Source: Pseudomonas putida (GTDB taxonomy: Bacteria > Pseudomonadota > Gammaproteobacteria > Pseudomonadales > Pseudomonadaceae). From it: a DNA stretch of 64,000 nucleotides. The translations under genes were made by a program, and so were the position numbers. The stretch spans positions 1,713,501 to 1,777,500 of the forward strand of contig NZ_CP016634.1 of assembly GCF_002741075.1 (NCBI RefSeq), read 5' to 3'. Positions 1 through 9,543 of this stretch are shown here, piece by piece. How positions within the stretch are numbered: position 1 is the stretch's first letter; each line of letters begins with the position of its first letter. The notes beneath the pieces were generated by a model, which saw nothing but the letters and a program-made list of their open reading frames with translations, was not told the DNA's origin and made no database searches.

Positions 1-2393
1 TCCAGAATGTCGGGGTTGATTTCGATGGGGTCGTCGCCTTCAGTCACGGGCATGTCGAACAGCTCAAACGCTGTGTCATTGATCCGTTCCAGGGCGCCAT
101 CCAACATCAGTTCCATATCACTGGCGGCGTCTTCCAGCTCAGCGCGGCTCCATTCAGTCCGAGAAACCAACAAACGGAGGAACGCGGAATGCTCGACGTC
201 CAAGCCATGTACGGTAGCAAGCTGTTCGGCGGTACTGCCTTCCTGTTCTTGGAGCGCTCCGGGTTCCGAGGCGCTAGGTGTTTCAACGACTGCTTCCTCA
301 CCGAAGACGCTGGCCAGTAGCGCCGACACTTCTGCCGTTTCTTGCTGTAGACGAGCAACTTTTGTCATGTCCAGGGCAAAGCCAACACTTTCCGGCGCCT
401 GAGTCACCGTGCTCGAAGCGGTAGTTTCCACTGCATGAGAGGGGCGAACAGCTGCACTATGGAGGTCGCTGTAGACAAATTGCGGATCGAGGGCGAGCGA
501 TTTATAAACGCGCTCGAGCAGCTTCACCTCCTGTGGCGTGACCTCGCCATCCGCTTGCGCAAGATGGGCCAGGAAGCTGGCAATTTTTCGCTTGGCCTCG
601 ATCGTCAGAGGCTCAAGCTTCTTCTTGAGGCTGGCTAACGTGGGTGGTTGCTTCAGTTGAATCTGGAGGTGTGCCTTCAAGCGTTTACGATGCGCAACGC
701 AGAGGTGATCCCACGAGTCAATGTGGCCCGACAGCAGATTCACCTCCTCAAGCGAGGTGTCACCGTCTGCCGCAGCGACTGCACTGGCAAGATCTAAAGT
801 CACTGCTGCAGCGCTGTAAGCATCGGTAGAGCGAAGGGTGCCTTCGTCAGAGTCGGCAGCGAACAGCGCGATGGTGTCTTCTGCCTTGGGCGTGCGACTG
901 CCAGACAGCACGTCGGGTTCCAATCCGATCCGCTTGCCCTCCAACGCCCGAGCGAGGGCGATCACTTTGTCGCGTGAAAGCGCGCCGGCAGATTTGAAGC
1001 GGCCTGCCAGCTCACCGAAACTCATGCAGATGGTTTCGCCCCCGACGCGTTGCTCCAACTGTTCGAGTTCTGCTTTTGCTTCAGCAGGCCAAAGTTCTGT
1101 TGGCAACTGTAGGATGGCTTCCAAGCTATCCCCGGCGTCTGGATTGCGCCCCAAGTACCGACTGTAAGCGTCAAGTACGTTGGTGCAGTCCTCGACAATG
1201 ACCTGCAGCTTGTTACGCGTTCCCGAGGTTGCCGCAACATCGGGAAGGTCACCTACGGCCACTGCCGGAATGCTCAATCCGGCAGAAGCAGGGCGATAGG
1301 CAATTTTCAGCTTGGTCTTGTTCTGAGGAAGCACAATGCCGTTGGGGTAGCGCTTCGCGAATTCGTTTTTGAAGAGCGCTGCGAATTGCTCAGGACACCT
1401 GGTCACGGGTGTACGCCTGGAAATGTTCGGTTCTGCAAGCGCCCAGGCCAATGCCCAGCCCGGATTGAGCGGATACTTGTCCACGGCCATCTGTCCCAGC
1501 GCAACGCGCAGTGACATCGGCAACTCATAACCATCTGCGGAAATGGCGCCGGGCTCACTCATGTAGCTTTGAGGTTGAACAGAACCCGTGTCGATATGGG
1601 CGAGGAAGCGAGTAGCGTAGCTGCGGAAAGAATTGTTGTCGCCGTAGAGACCAAGCAAGCGCTCGACCTCGGCCTTGATAGCTGGGATCTCTGCCTTAGC
1701 CTGAGGATCAGTCGGTGCATCGACCAGCGCGCGGCGCTCAAGCCCATAGAAAAACAGGAACACGTAACCCGCATCAGCAGGCTGGCGACGACCTCCTGCC
1801 AACCATTGCAGATACGCTCGCCGCGCCTCGGGTGTGATGCTCCGGTAGCTTGGCCAGTAGGGCATCTGTCGCTCGGTGAGGTTCATCGGTGAGCGGGCGA
1901 CACGAAGCGTGGCATCGATCAAGGACGGTTCAGATTGGCCGAATTGTGTCGCGCGCTCGGTGATGTAGAGCAGTCCACCGGGGATGGCCAATCCAGCCAC
2001 GTTGATGGATTCACCTTCAATAAGCCAACGAACCCCCGTGGGTTTAGCACTGGGTTTTGGGATGGCATAGTTCTGACTATCGCTGGACGATCCGATCTGG
2101 ACGGTATGAAAGTCCCGCTCGCGGGTACTGGTACTGGTACTGAACTGGACAGTTACAGTGGGAGAGGTCGCTTGTCGAGAGGCCGCAGCGATCTCGGCAA
2201 CAATGTCATCTTCAGGAACGTAGGGCTTCGCCCGGGTGGCGCGTCTGACGGCCCATACCAGCACGCCAATGCCAAGGATAACCCCAATGGCGATCCACAC
2301 CTGTTTTGGAATCTGTGCCAATAAGGCAACGACGAACAACAAGGCGTACAGAGCGATCGGCCCTCCGCCGCTCCCTTTGCGCTTCCGTGGCAT
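1..2393 (-). CDS. TerB_N / TerB / TerB_C membrane-anchored protein, 3' end cut by window edge
   Basis: The minus-strand frame from the ATG at 2391-2393 stays open to position 1, giving about 797 residues. Two hydrophobic segments (about 12-26 and 31-48) anchor it in the inner membrane. A TerB_N domain follows, with a WPSY motif near 178 and GYVFLFFYGLERR near 209-221. The middle carries acidic TerB-like helices (AAADGD near 540, LAQADGE near 612). The end matches TerB_C (QQETAEVSALL near 682, LDGALERIND near 763). Only about 20 residues seem to be missing. Such proteins are known from tellurium-resistance-related and phage-defence loci, often beside an ATPase and a helicase; those partners, if present, lie left of this window. 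It is the last visible gene on this strand after the pPIWI_RE cassette, 209 bp away, so it may be a separate unit. The Shine-Dalgarno is weak. Function is inferred from domains only. Confidence 0.88.
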   Translation of the reverse strand, partial: MPRKRKGSGGGPIALYALLFVVALLAQIPKQVWIAIGVILGIGVLVWAVRRATRAKPYVPEDDIVAEIAAASRQATSPTVTVQFSTSTSTRERDFHTVQIGSSSDSQNYAIPKPSAKPTGVRWLIEGESINVAGLAIPGGLLYITERATQFGQSEPSLIDATLRVARSPMNLTERQMPYWPSYRSITPEARRAYLQWLAGGRRQPADAGYVFLFFYGLERRALVDAPTDPQAKAEIPAIKAEVERLLGLYGDNNSFRSYATRFLAHIDTGSVQPQSYMSEPGAISADGYELPMSLRVALGQMAVDKYPLNPGWALAWALAEPNISRRTPVTRCPEQFAALFKNEFAKRYPNGIVLPQNKTKLKIAYRPASAGLSIPAVAVGDLPDVAATSGTRNKLQVIVEDCTNVLDAYSRYLGRNPDAGDSLEAILQLPTELWPAEAKAELEQLEQRVGGETICMSFGELAGRFKSAGALSRDKVIALARALEGKRIGLEPDVLSGSRTPKAEDTIALFAADSDEGTLRSTDAYSAAAVTLDLASAVAAADGDTSLEEVNLLSGHIDSWDHLCVAHRKRLKAHLQIQLKQPPTLASLKKKLEPLTIEAKRKIASFLAHLAQADGEVTPQEVKLLERVYKSLALDPQFVYSDLHSAAVRPSHAVETTASSTVTQAPESVGFALDMTKVARLQQETAEVSALLASVFGEEAVVETPSASEPGALQEQEGSTAEQLATVHGLDVEHSAFLRLLVSRTEWSRAELEDAASDMELMLDGALERINDTAFELFDMPVTEGDDPIEINPDIL

Positions 2394-2534
2394 ATGAGTG
2401 TTCCGTACAGTAAGTAATGGCCAAATGACATTCTTACGGATTTTTCGAGGCCGGCCAAGCTGAATAGACGAAGGGATTACTCAAAACAATGCTGAACTGG
2501 ATGGCCAGTAGCATTGGTCTGTCAGGCTAAGCTG

Positions 2535-2559
2535 GGCTTCAGCTGTCGCGGCTGAAGCC
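2535..2559 (-). terminator. hairpin after the pPIWI_RE gene
   Basis: A perfect 9-bp stem GGCTTCAGC/GCTGAAGCC with a 7-base loop lies 44 bp beyond the stop of the pPIWI_RE gene. It has no clear U-tract, so it could be a weak terminator or an mRNA-stabilising hairpin separating the cassette from the TerB gene. Confidence 0.4.
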
Positions 2560-2602
2560 ACTAGGACGCAGGTCTTCTCACGACACCAACGCCACGGCCA
2601 CA

Positions 2603-4945
2603 TTACGCAAATGAGCTTCTATGTGCTTCAACATAGGGATGATCAGCTGCGATCTTCTTCCCGAGATGCATCGGGCCCGGCAATCGTATGTACCAGTCCC
2701 AGAGGGGAGCATGGCGACATAGAAGACCAATGCCTTCTGCCACAACGGCTTCATTCAGAAAATCGCCAGGTTGGAGGACAACTAGTTCAGTCACGCCAAG
2801 TTGGTGCCACGGCTTATCTAGCCCCTCATCTGCACTGTATCGGTTGGCATTACGATGGGAGGACTCTTTGTTGTAATGTCGGGATGGGGAGACGACGTAG
2901 TGAACGCGACTGTCGTCCTCAGCGCTGTATAGAGCTATATGATTGCCAATATGCGCCGGAGTAGCTGGCGATTTCGAATGGTTGCCCGTCACCAGCGCGC
3001 TGTTCTCATCGCAACGTACCCTGACGACGGCCGCATTATTCGGTACCGGAGGAAGATCCCCGGCTGGAGCGTCCTGCAACATTTTGTAGATTCGAGCCAG
3101 GCCCTTGTCGAGGCACACAATCAACGGCTGTTCCAGGGTACGTCTTGGTGCAAGGAAGGCTTGATTGACCAAGCGTTTGACCTCCTGCTCGCTGAGAAGC
3201 TTTTTGGTGCTATGGATGAGGGCAACAGCCTCGCCATACGGATACCACCGACCCACCGCGCCATCCTCATGGCTCCCCCAAAAAACTTCCGCTCTCTGGC
3301 TGCCGGTTTCAATGCGCGTGATGACCGGAAGGTGATCATACCCGCCGCCATCTGAAATACGCTCAAGGTACACGGATAGAATCATGGTATTTGAGGCCAA
3401 TCGCGGTGCTTCCGGCAGTGGCATCGGAATCAGTCCATGCAACCGAATGCACTCGATCAATGCGTTCAGCGACTGATGATCTGCATCCGGCTTCCCTCGC
3501 TGAGCTCGCCTGGGCTTGATGGGGGGATGGAAGATGAACTGGGTACGCACACCATGGCGAGCGAACAGATCACGCAGCTTGTGTTTGGGATCACCCACCT
3601 TTTTCCTTGCCAACTCTGGCGTGGTTTCGACGATGACCACTTGCGCCGAAGTACGCTGGATTTCAGGAAGCACCTCTGATTTGAACCACGCTTCCATATT
3701 GGCATCGTGCTCACAGGGCTGGAGTAGATGCGTTGCCGTGTCGGATACCGAAAGGCGCTTGAGCTCAAACTTTGGCGCCTCAAGGCGTTTGAACAGCTTG
3801 GCCTGAGTTGCAAGGGCATTGGTGGCCTCATGAAGACGCATGACAAGGTCAGCAGAAGAGGCAAGCACCATGACCGGTAAACCTGGCAAGGTCGATTCAC
3901 CGACCAACCGTTTCCGACGGAAAGCCGAAATCACCCGTTGCGCCAACATCGGCTTGGTACCAGGTACGCATTCGGTGAGATGAAAGCTGGCTTCATCAAA
4001 AAAAAGTGGGCCGGCGCCAGCCCCAATCGCGGATTTGGAGGGAGTAGTCCCAAAAATGGGGCGGATACAGCTATCTATCGGAATGCTTCCCTCAACGATG
4101 GCGGGCAGGGGATCAAACCCAAGGTAGCCCAGGATGCGGCTGGTGGGGTGAACGTAGTGGGTCACCCACTTCCCATCAACCGCTGGGGGCGTTTTGACTC
4201 TGCAGCAGACGATCCCGTTATTCGAATTCACCCATGCGTGAAGCTTCTTCCCCACCCAGTTAGGCATCACTCTGTTGATATGTACCCTCAAATCTAGGTA
4301 AGGCTTCTGATGACCCGGAAGCATGGATAGCTTCAAGTCGAGCGCATGGTGGGCGATCTCTCCGTCTTCGGCCGCCAAAATGGGAGTGTCCCATGTCAGA
4401 AGCGTCATGCCGTCTCTGTTGTGCCGATAATCGGCTGTCTCGAATAACTTCACTGGCGCGCCTGGCTCGGTCTTCATGAGCTTGGCAGCCATACGCTGTC
4501 CGACAAGCCATGGCACGACAGCGTAGGCACTGCCATTGGTGGCAGTGGGCGTGAAGAGTGCGCTGGCTTGCAGCGGAATCAACTCTTTGATGACAAGCTG
4601 TTTGGCAACACCCGGGAGGCTGTGGCGGTAGGATTTCAGCACTTCTTCCCCCCACATCTCCAGTGCGTCGTTGAGTATGGAGAGGGGGATCTCATTGAGC
4701 ATAAGCAACGCTGGAGCATCCGACCGAGTTGACGGTCTGGAGTTGGCCTTCACTGGCCCTCTGGAAATCACGGCTAGCACTTCTTGCAAGCCTCGAGTAG
4801 GGAGATTCCTGTCCTTGAATGGGGCGACCGCTTCGATCGCACGCCAGGCGTCGTAGAATTCCGGATCAACCACGGTTTGGTAGACATGCCCTAGCTCAGC
4901 AGGATCGAATCGGAACAGATTAGTGCGAAGGTGCTCTGTGGTCAT
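2603..4945 (-). CDS. pPIWI_RE family PIWI-like protein (prokaryotic Argonaute-related)
   Basis: This 780-residue protein is the third gene of a nuclease-helicase-PIWI cassette, an order diagnostic of the pPIWI_RE three-gene module defined by comparative genomics. The N-terminal part (about 100-350, including VVPWLVGQRMAAKLMK) fits the DUF3962-type region. The middle (about 430-465, VIVETTPELARKK) fits a MID-like region. The C-terminal 250 residues look like the divergent RNase H/PIWI domain (LIVCLDKGLARIY near 610, HYVVSPSRHY near 685, VTELVVLQPGD near 730). Which acidic residues form the active site cannot be settled by eye. The ATG has an AGGGGAG Shine-Dalgarno and starts 15 bp after the helicase stop, so the genes are co-transcribed. 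The family is predicted to use nucleic-acid guides or recognise RNA:DNA hybrids against invading DNA; that role is inferred here. Confidence 0.85.
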   Translation of the reverse strand: MTTEHLRTNLFRFDPAELGHVYQTVVDPEFYDAWRAIEAVAPFKDRNLPTRGLQEVLAVISRGPVKANSRPSTRSDAPALLMLNEIPLSILNDALEMWGEEVLKSYRHSLPGVAKQLVIKELIPLQASALFTPTATNGSAYAVVPWLVGQRMAAKLMKTEPGAPVKLFETADYRHNRDGMTLLTWDTPILAAEDGEIAHHALDLKLSMLPGHQKPYLDLRVHINRVMPNWVGKKLHAWVNSNNGIVCCRVKTPPAVDGKWVTHYVHPTSRILGYLGFDPLPAIVEGSIPIDSCIRPIFGTTPSKSAIGAGAGPLFFDEASFHLTECVPGTKPMLAQRVISAFRRKRLVGESTLPGLPVMVLASSADLVMRLHEATNALATQAKLFKRLEAPKFELKRLSVSDTATHLLQPCEHDANMEAWFKSEVLPEIQRTSAQVVIVETTPELARKKVGDPKHKLRDLFARHGVRTQFIFHPPIKPRRAQRGKPDADHQSLNALIECIRLHGLIPMPLPEAPRLASNTMILSVYLERISDGGGYDHLPVITRIETGSQRAEVFWGSHEDGAVGRWYPYGEAVALIHSTKKLLSEQEVKRLVNQAFLAPRRTLEQPLIVCLDKGLARIYKMLQDAPAGDLPPVPNNAAVVRVRCDENSALVTGNHSKSPATPAHIGNHIALYSAEDDSRVHYVVSPSRHYNKESSHRNANRYSADEGLDKPWHQLGVTELVVLQPGDFLNEAVVAEGIGLLCRHAPLWDWYIRLPGPMHLGKKIAADHPYVEAHRSSFA

Positions 4946-4960
4946 TGACGCATGCTCCCC

Positions 4961-7900
4961 TTATCGAATGTATTGCTGCATTGCCCCCGCCATGCCTGCG
5001 TGCTCCTGACAGAAGTCATCCCATTCCCCATTTTTCTTCATATGCTGGATGCTAGCCCTTAGCAAATCAGCCCAGGATGTCTTGCCATCGACAAACGCCG
5101 CATCACCAAAATAGCAAGTGATTGGCGTTTCACCACGGCGCCCCCTACCGGCCAGCTGCGCCAGGTCGACTAGAATGTTCATGATCGTGAAATGGCGGAT
5201 GTTCTCCGGCTGGCTGGAGAAATTGGGCAAGGCGAATCGAATGGCATTGAGATTACGGTAAGCCAGTGACCTGGACGCAACCATGGCCTCACCAGGCGTC
5301 CTGTAGAAACCCAAGCTTTTACTGTTGTCATACGTCACATGCCCCAAGGTGTCAGCAGAATTGTCAGAGGGCGGAAGCGGCCGAACGCACACGATGATGG
5401 CGCCGATGGCGGAACGACCGTTGGGATGAACAATGTTATGGCCACGTGCAATCGGAGACAGCGAGCTCACCAGAAAGCGCTTGTCCTTATGCTCTCCGGT
5501 CAGTAAATCAGGTAGTTCATGATGAAACATGGCGCAATCTGCCGGCATTTCCGTTGCTCGGGCAGCAGCACTCTTGCCCCGAATCCATAGCACCTGCTCA
5601 CCTAGGCGCCCCAAGTCCTCTGATGGCTCTTGCTTGCTGAATGCATGGCGCAGCGCTATCGCAAGTACCTCGGCATCTGAGTCGCTGTTTGTTATCAGGA
5701 CAAAACGGCCCCGGGTTGGGTCTTCCTTCATTTGAGCCTGCATCATTGGCGGCAAACACAAGGCAAGCTCTTCGGCCAGATCCCTCACCTTGCGTTTTCG
5801 CATCCTGGGTCGACTACCGGATATCTGAGCTGTCGTTGGCAGGTTGCAGAAAGAAATCTGTCCCGCGGCATCAGGAACATCGATGAGGTCGGTCGCAGGC
5901 AGGTCATAACGGCTCGCACCCGGAAAGTGCGCGGTGGCTGAAAGCCCGATGAAAACGCGCTGTGCGTTTGAAAAAGCCAGGGAAGTGAGGTTGGGTAGAA
6001 ACTGCAGAGTGGCGTGTGGGTCACCCTTGAGCGTTTCCACATGCAGGGTTGCTGGGCCATGATCCCCAGCCTGGTATTTGAAACCGCAGATAGGGTGCTG
6101 GAGCGGCCCGTTACGAACAAGCGTTATTGGGGGAGTTCCCTCCAAGGCATTCTCCACCTCGCGCGCATTTGGCACGTCAGCCCAAAGCAAATCTCGCATG
6201 TGGCGGTGGAGTATCGCTATCTGCTCCTGGACAAGGCCCAATGCCCCGCGCAGGATCAGCGCAGCCTTCATATCTCCCGATTTGGTTCCCGCTTTGCGAA
6301 TGTGCCCCGCGTCAGAAAGTCGTTTGAGGATATTGGTCAGTTGACGGATTACGTCTGCCGGAGCTCGGGCTTCCTTGATGCCCCAGTAGGTCAGATTGTC
6401 ATGCAAGTCATGCAACTCTTTCGGTACTGACCGATCGTTCAGGCGGTATAGGGCTTCAAGCATGTCAGGGTCGACTTGGAGCGTATGCTGCAACATCTTG
6501 TCCTCGGACTGAGGCCATCGCATGCCATGGCTAGGCCACCGAAAATGCTTTTCGTCACATAGGTCGAGGATTTCATCCGGGGTTTGCGCAGTGAACGTCA
6601 GCGCCCACTTCAAGACGTTGAACTTGCTCTGTTTCATGCCTTGGATACCGGGACGACTATCAATCTCCGTCCGCAGGCGAGCAAGTGCCGTGTCGTGACG
6701 TTTTCCTCCCAGTTCCAGGGACGTGGTGCAGTTCTTGATCGTACGGCTAAGCAGCCCATCGATCTCATCCACCAGGAAAATTGATTTCGTCCGAAGCAAA
6801 AGCTCCAGGTAGCTGCGTCTTGTGCCTAGACGGTCACTGTCCTCGAGCGGAATGCTGGTCGAGGCCGCAAGGAGTGCATCGTGATTCACGACCACGATGT
6901 CAGCTTTCAGTGCGCCGGCAAGCATCGACGTCTTCCCACACTTGAAGAGGAACGGGCAGTGGGCAATTTTCGAGATGCGCTCTTTGTCCTGACCTGTCGA
7001 CTCCACTAAGCGAAGTCCAAAGCAAGGCTCCCGGGAGGAGGGGATCGGTACGCTATCGGTGGCGTACCCCTGTAGTAGACAAATATGCTCATAGGGTGGT
7101 GATTGGCCACCTGTATCGAACTGCCGTGCAGCAATCTCAGCCAGGCGACGCTCGCCGTGCAGAGGCGCCACGGTCAGGTGTGGAGCGACAGCACTGAGCG
7201 AGTTTTTCAACTCGGCGGTCAATCCCTCGACCTCTAGCAGACCAGGCACCACCAGCACTACGGACTCCCCTCGGCGAGCAGCATCAATGGCCATCATGAC
7301 CATCAATACGGTTTTGCCAGAGCCAGTAGGCGCATTAACCCGATAAAAGATGCCCGCGGCAGCCTCCATGCTGCGCTCGCGTCGTAAGAGGTTCTGTAAG
7401 CTCTTCAGATGACTGCCGTGTAAGCGAGGCGAAGCATCCAGTTGCTCAGCGATTTCTTTGAGCGCCGAGTAACTCCAGTGAGCCGAGTGAGCTTCCGGTC
7501 GGACAGGGATCGGCAGTGTTTGATCAGGTGCCGGTAAGGCTGAAAGGTCAGCTTGATCAAACGAATAGTACTGATAGCGCTCGCCAAACTTGGCCCGCAG
7601 GTCAAAGCCTCTATCGATAGGTATTTTCTTGCGAACAGGAGGTTGGTACCGGCGAACAATGTGCAGGTAATCTTGAATCAGATCGCTGGCGTCCAAGACT
7701 TCAGCCAGCTGGTAGCGGTGATCAAAAGTGAGGCTGACCAAGTCAGGCTCATCGACGAGCAAGAAGTAACAGTGAGGCTGCAGCATCAGGCTCTGGGCGG
7801 TGTACAGAAAGATCCACGGCTCTGTAATTTCGGGATGCACGAAGCGCAGCGCAACAGCCAAGGACTGCCGCTCCTCCCTCGTGAGACCATGAAGCCCTCC

Positions 7901-8035
7901 CCAGTGAGCCAATTGGCCTGAAGCCAGCGCCGCCGCATCTGCAATGGTCGGTGTTTTACTCACATCGCGGCATGCGATGGCCAAAAAGAGGATGCAGCCG
8001 GCCTCGACACGATCACGCTCGGCGCTTGAGTTCAT
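4961..8035 (-). CDS. DinG/XPD-like superfamily 2 helicase of the pPIWI_RE cassette
   Basis: This 1024-residue helicase has a Walker A NAPTGSGKT (234-242), a Walker B/DEAD-equivalent DEID near 420 and a motif VI-like QLAGRGRRGE near 962. The ADIVVVNHDALL motif before the Walker B is typical of the DinG/XPD group. A cysteine follows in the KCGKTSML stretch, but I do not see a clean four-cysteine Fe-S set, so cluster binding is unproven. About 220 residues precede the ATPase core and match no domain I can name; they probably correspond to the cassette-specific N-terminal region. The gene overlaps the upstream nuclease gene by 23 bp and lies 15 bp before the PIWI gene, so all three are translationally coupled. 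The likely role is to unwind DNA or an R-loop for the PIWI and nuclease partners. Confidence 0.85.
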   Translation of the reverse strand: MNSSAERDRVEAGCILFLAIACRDVSKTPTIADAAALASGQLAHWGGLHGLTREERQSLAVALRFVHPEITEPWIFLYTAQSLMLQPHCYFLLVDEPDLVSLTFDHRYQLAEVLDASDLIQDYLHIVRRYQPPVRKKIPIDRGFDLRAKFGERYQYYSFDQADLSALPAPDQTLPIPVRPEAHSAHWSYSALKEIAEQLDASPRLHGSHLKSLQNLLRRERSMEAAAGIFYRVNAPTGSGKTVLMVMMAIDAARRGESVVLVVPGLLEVEGLTAELKNSLSAVAPHLTVAPLHGERRLAEIAARQFDTGGQSPPYEHICLLQGYATDSVPIPSSREPCFGLRLVESTGQDKERISKIAHCPFLFKCGKTSMLAGALKADIVVVNHDALLAASTSIPLEDSDRLGTRRSYLELLLRTKSIFLVDEIDGLLSRTIKNCTTSLELGGKRHDTALARLRTEIDSRPGIQGMKQSKFNVLKWALTFTAQTPDEILDLCDEKHFRWPSHGMRWPQSEDKMLQHTLQVDPDMLEALYRLNDRSVPKELHDLHDNLTYWGIKEARAPADVIRQLTNILKRLSDAGHIRKAGTKSGDMKAALILRGALGLVQEQIAILHRHMRDLLWADVPNAREVENALEGTPPITLVRNGPLQHPICGFKYQAGDHGPATLHVETLKGDPHATLQFLPNLTSLAFSNAQRVFIGLSATAHFPGASRYDLPATDLIDVPDAAGQISFCNLPTTAQISGSRPRMRKRKVRDLAEELALCLPPMMQAQMKEDPTRGRFVLITNSDSDAEVLAIALRHAFSKQEPSEDLGRLGEQVLWIRGKSAAARATEMPADCAMFHHELPDLLTGEHKDKRFLVSSLSPIARGHNIVHPNGRSAIGAIIVCVRPLPPSDNSADTLGHVTYDNSKSLGFYRTPGEAMVASRSLAYRNLNAIRFALPNFSSQPENIRHFTIMNILVDLAQLAGRGRRGETPITCYFGDAAFVDGKTSWADLLRASIQHMKKNGEWDDFCQEHAGMAGAMQQYIR

Positions 8036-9044
8036 TGAGGCAACTGCTGTAGGTGTGGATGTATGGCCCCAAACGCTCTCTCAGTGCTGACAGAGATCGA
8101 GTCTGGTAGTCGGGAATGACAATCCAACGATTTGGCCCACGACTGGCAGGCTGCAGGTGTGCTTCAAGGGCTTCGGGGTAGCGCCACACCTTGGCGTCCA
8201 GATCCAGGGGCAAGCCACCGACCTCGATGCGCACGTCCGCCTCATCGACATCCGGCCACAGTATGGGAAGAAAGCCCATCGCGCGCAGGCCCCTGGCGAG
8301 CTGAATTTCCAGCAATCCCGGTAGCAAGGTGAACTTCCAGTAAGCATCTTGCAGCACCAAGGTTTCATCGCTGACCACCTGCCCCTTCAGAGTATTGCCA
8401 TCCAACCGATTGATGACCTGGCGGCGGTGCAGGTCGAAGATGCTTCCGGCGTGCTCGCACCACTGCGAGGGGCAGGCTATGTGGGACTGCGTGATCGTCA
8501 TTGGCCAGTGGCAGGAAGGGCACAGGTACATTTTGCCGGCGAGCACTTCATGGCGTTCCGGTTGCCGGTACAGGTCTTCCACGGAAAGGTCGAGAGGCTG
8601 AAACAACACGCGAAGTGGGTGGCGGGTTGTCTTGCCGTTCAGTACCAAGAACTCCCGGAAGCTTCGGTACAGCTCATCACCCGCAGGGATGGCCTTACAA
8701 ATGTCCCTCACACGCCGAATCAGTTGCTGGGTCTGCTCGTACTGCTCCCGGGCATTAAACTCCAGCAACAGCTCTGTGCACGTGCGGGTAGGGACATTGG
8801 AGGGAGCGAGGAGAACACCGGTGAGCTCCCCACGAATTTCATCCGGCAACCATGTTTCAAGAGGGTGGCGAAAATTGGCTTCCAGCTCTTGTGCCGTCAT
8901 CACGACATGGTCTGGGTGCAGGCGGTGTAAGTGGGCGCTGGCCTGCCTGAGCAGCTCGAATCCCTCAACACGGTTGCGCGCGCACTTGGACGCCGCGTCG
9001 GCAAGCCGCCACAGGAGATTTCTCCGGTACGCTTCTCTATCCAA
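8013..9044 (-). CDS. zinc-ribbon + PD-(D/E)xK nuclease of the pPIWI_RE cassette
   Basis: This is a 343-residue protein. A treble-cysteine zinc-ribbon-like motif lies at 175-196 (C175, C178, C191, C196). A restriction-endonuclease fold is suggested at the C-terminus: E246 in LLEIQLARGLRAMGF, then DLDAK (D281, D283, K285) on the next strand and RWIVIPDYQ after it. This matches the REase_pPIWI_RE type. The N-terminal half is helical and has no recognised domain. The start is TTG at 9042-9044, with CAGGAG about 10 bases upstream, a slightly long spacing. As first gene of the cassette it probably supplies DNA cleavage, with the helicase and PIWI proteins supplying recognition. The 205 bp upstream is free of genes and should hold the cassette promoter. 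Confidence 0.8.
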   Translation of the reverse strand: MDREAYRRNLLWRLADAASKCARNRVEGFELLRQASAHLHRLHPDHVVMTAQELEANFRHPLETWLPDEIRGELTGVLLAPSNVPTRTCTELLLEFNAREQYEQTQQLIRRVRDICKAIPAGDELYRSFREFLVLNGKTTRHPLRVLFQPLDLSVEDLYRQPERHEVLAGKMYLCPSCHWPMTITQSHIACPSQWCEHAGSIFDLHRRQVINRLDGNTLKGQVVSDETLVLQDAYWKFTLLPGLLEIQLARGLRAMGFLPILWPDVDEADVRIEVGGLPLDLDAKVWRYPEALEAHLQPASRGPNRWIVIPDYQTRSLSALRERLGPYIHTYSSCLNELKRRA

Positions 9045-9249
9045 GTGGTGATGCTCCTGTAATCCCAGGAGTCGCTAGCGCCCCGCTAATCGCTTGGGCG
9101 AAGACATTTGTACCCGCGACGATTGGGGCCTGTCGTTCAATACTGGCTCATTCATTCGTTTTTGCCAGATATTGAGGCCTTGGGGCGCAATGACGGCAGG
9201 CACACGGTAGCCCACCTTATCGCCCTTGCGGAGTCAGCGTTCCAGGACG

Positions 9250-9423
9250 TCACTCATGCTTCATGAGCAGGGCTTGCTCCAGCGCAACGGCTAGCGCTTC
9301 CAAGGCATCGGCCAGACGGGAATCTTCGCGGGCGTCTCCGCTCGAAGGAACAAACTCCTGGCAGTGGCGCAGCAGCGCGTCGCGATCGTTGTGGTTCAGA
9401 TCCAATTGAATGTGCATGTTCAT
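9250..9423 (-). CDS. small conserved-looking hypothetical protein, 57 aa
   Basis: A short acidic helical protein starts MNMHIQLDLN and ends LLMKHE. It has even pseudomonad codon use and a plausible ATG at 9421-9423, but no strong Shine-Dalgarno. The frame stays open upstream to 9807. That extension is cysteine- and histidine-rich and lies opposite a better plus-strand gene, so the short form is preferred. It lies upstream of and co-directional with the pPIWI_RE cassette (205-bp gap). No function is recognised; it could be an accessory peptide or an island housekeeping gene. Confidence 0.45.
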   Translation of the reverse strand: MNMHIQLDLNHNDRDALLRHCQEFVPSSGDAREDSRLADALEALAVALEQALLMKHE

Positions 9424-9543
9424 GGTTTCCGATAGGGTTGAGGTGCAACTGGCGTCCTGGCGCTCAAGCGCGCTTTCGCAGAATATTGCGGGCCGAATGA
9501 ATGCCATGAGGGCAGGGGATTGAAGGTTGAACAGGAGACGCAG

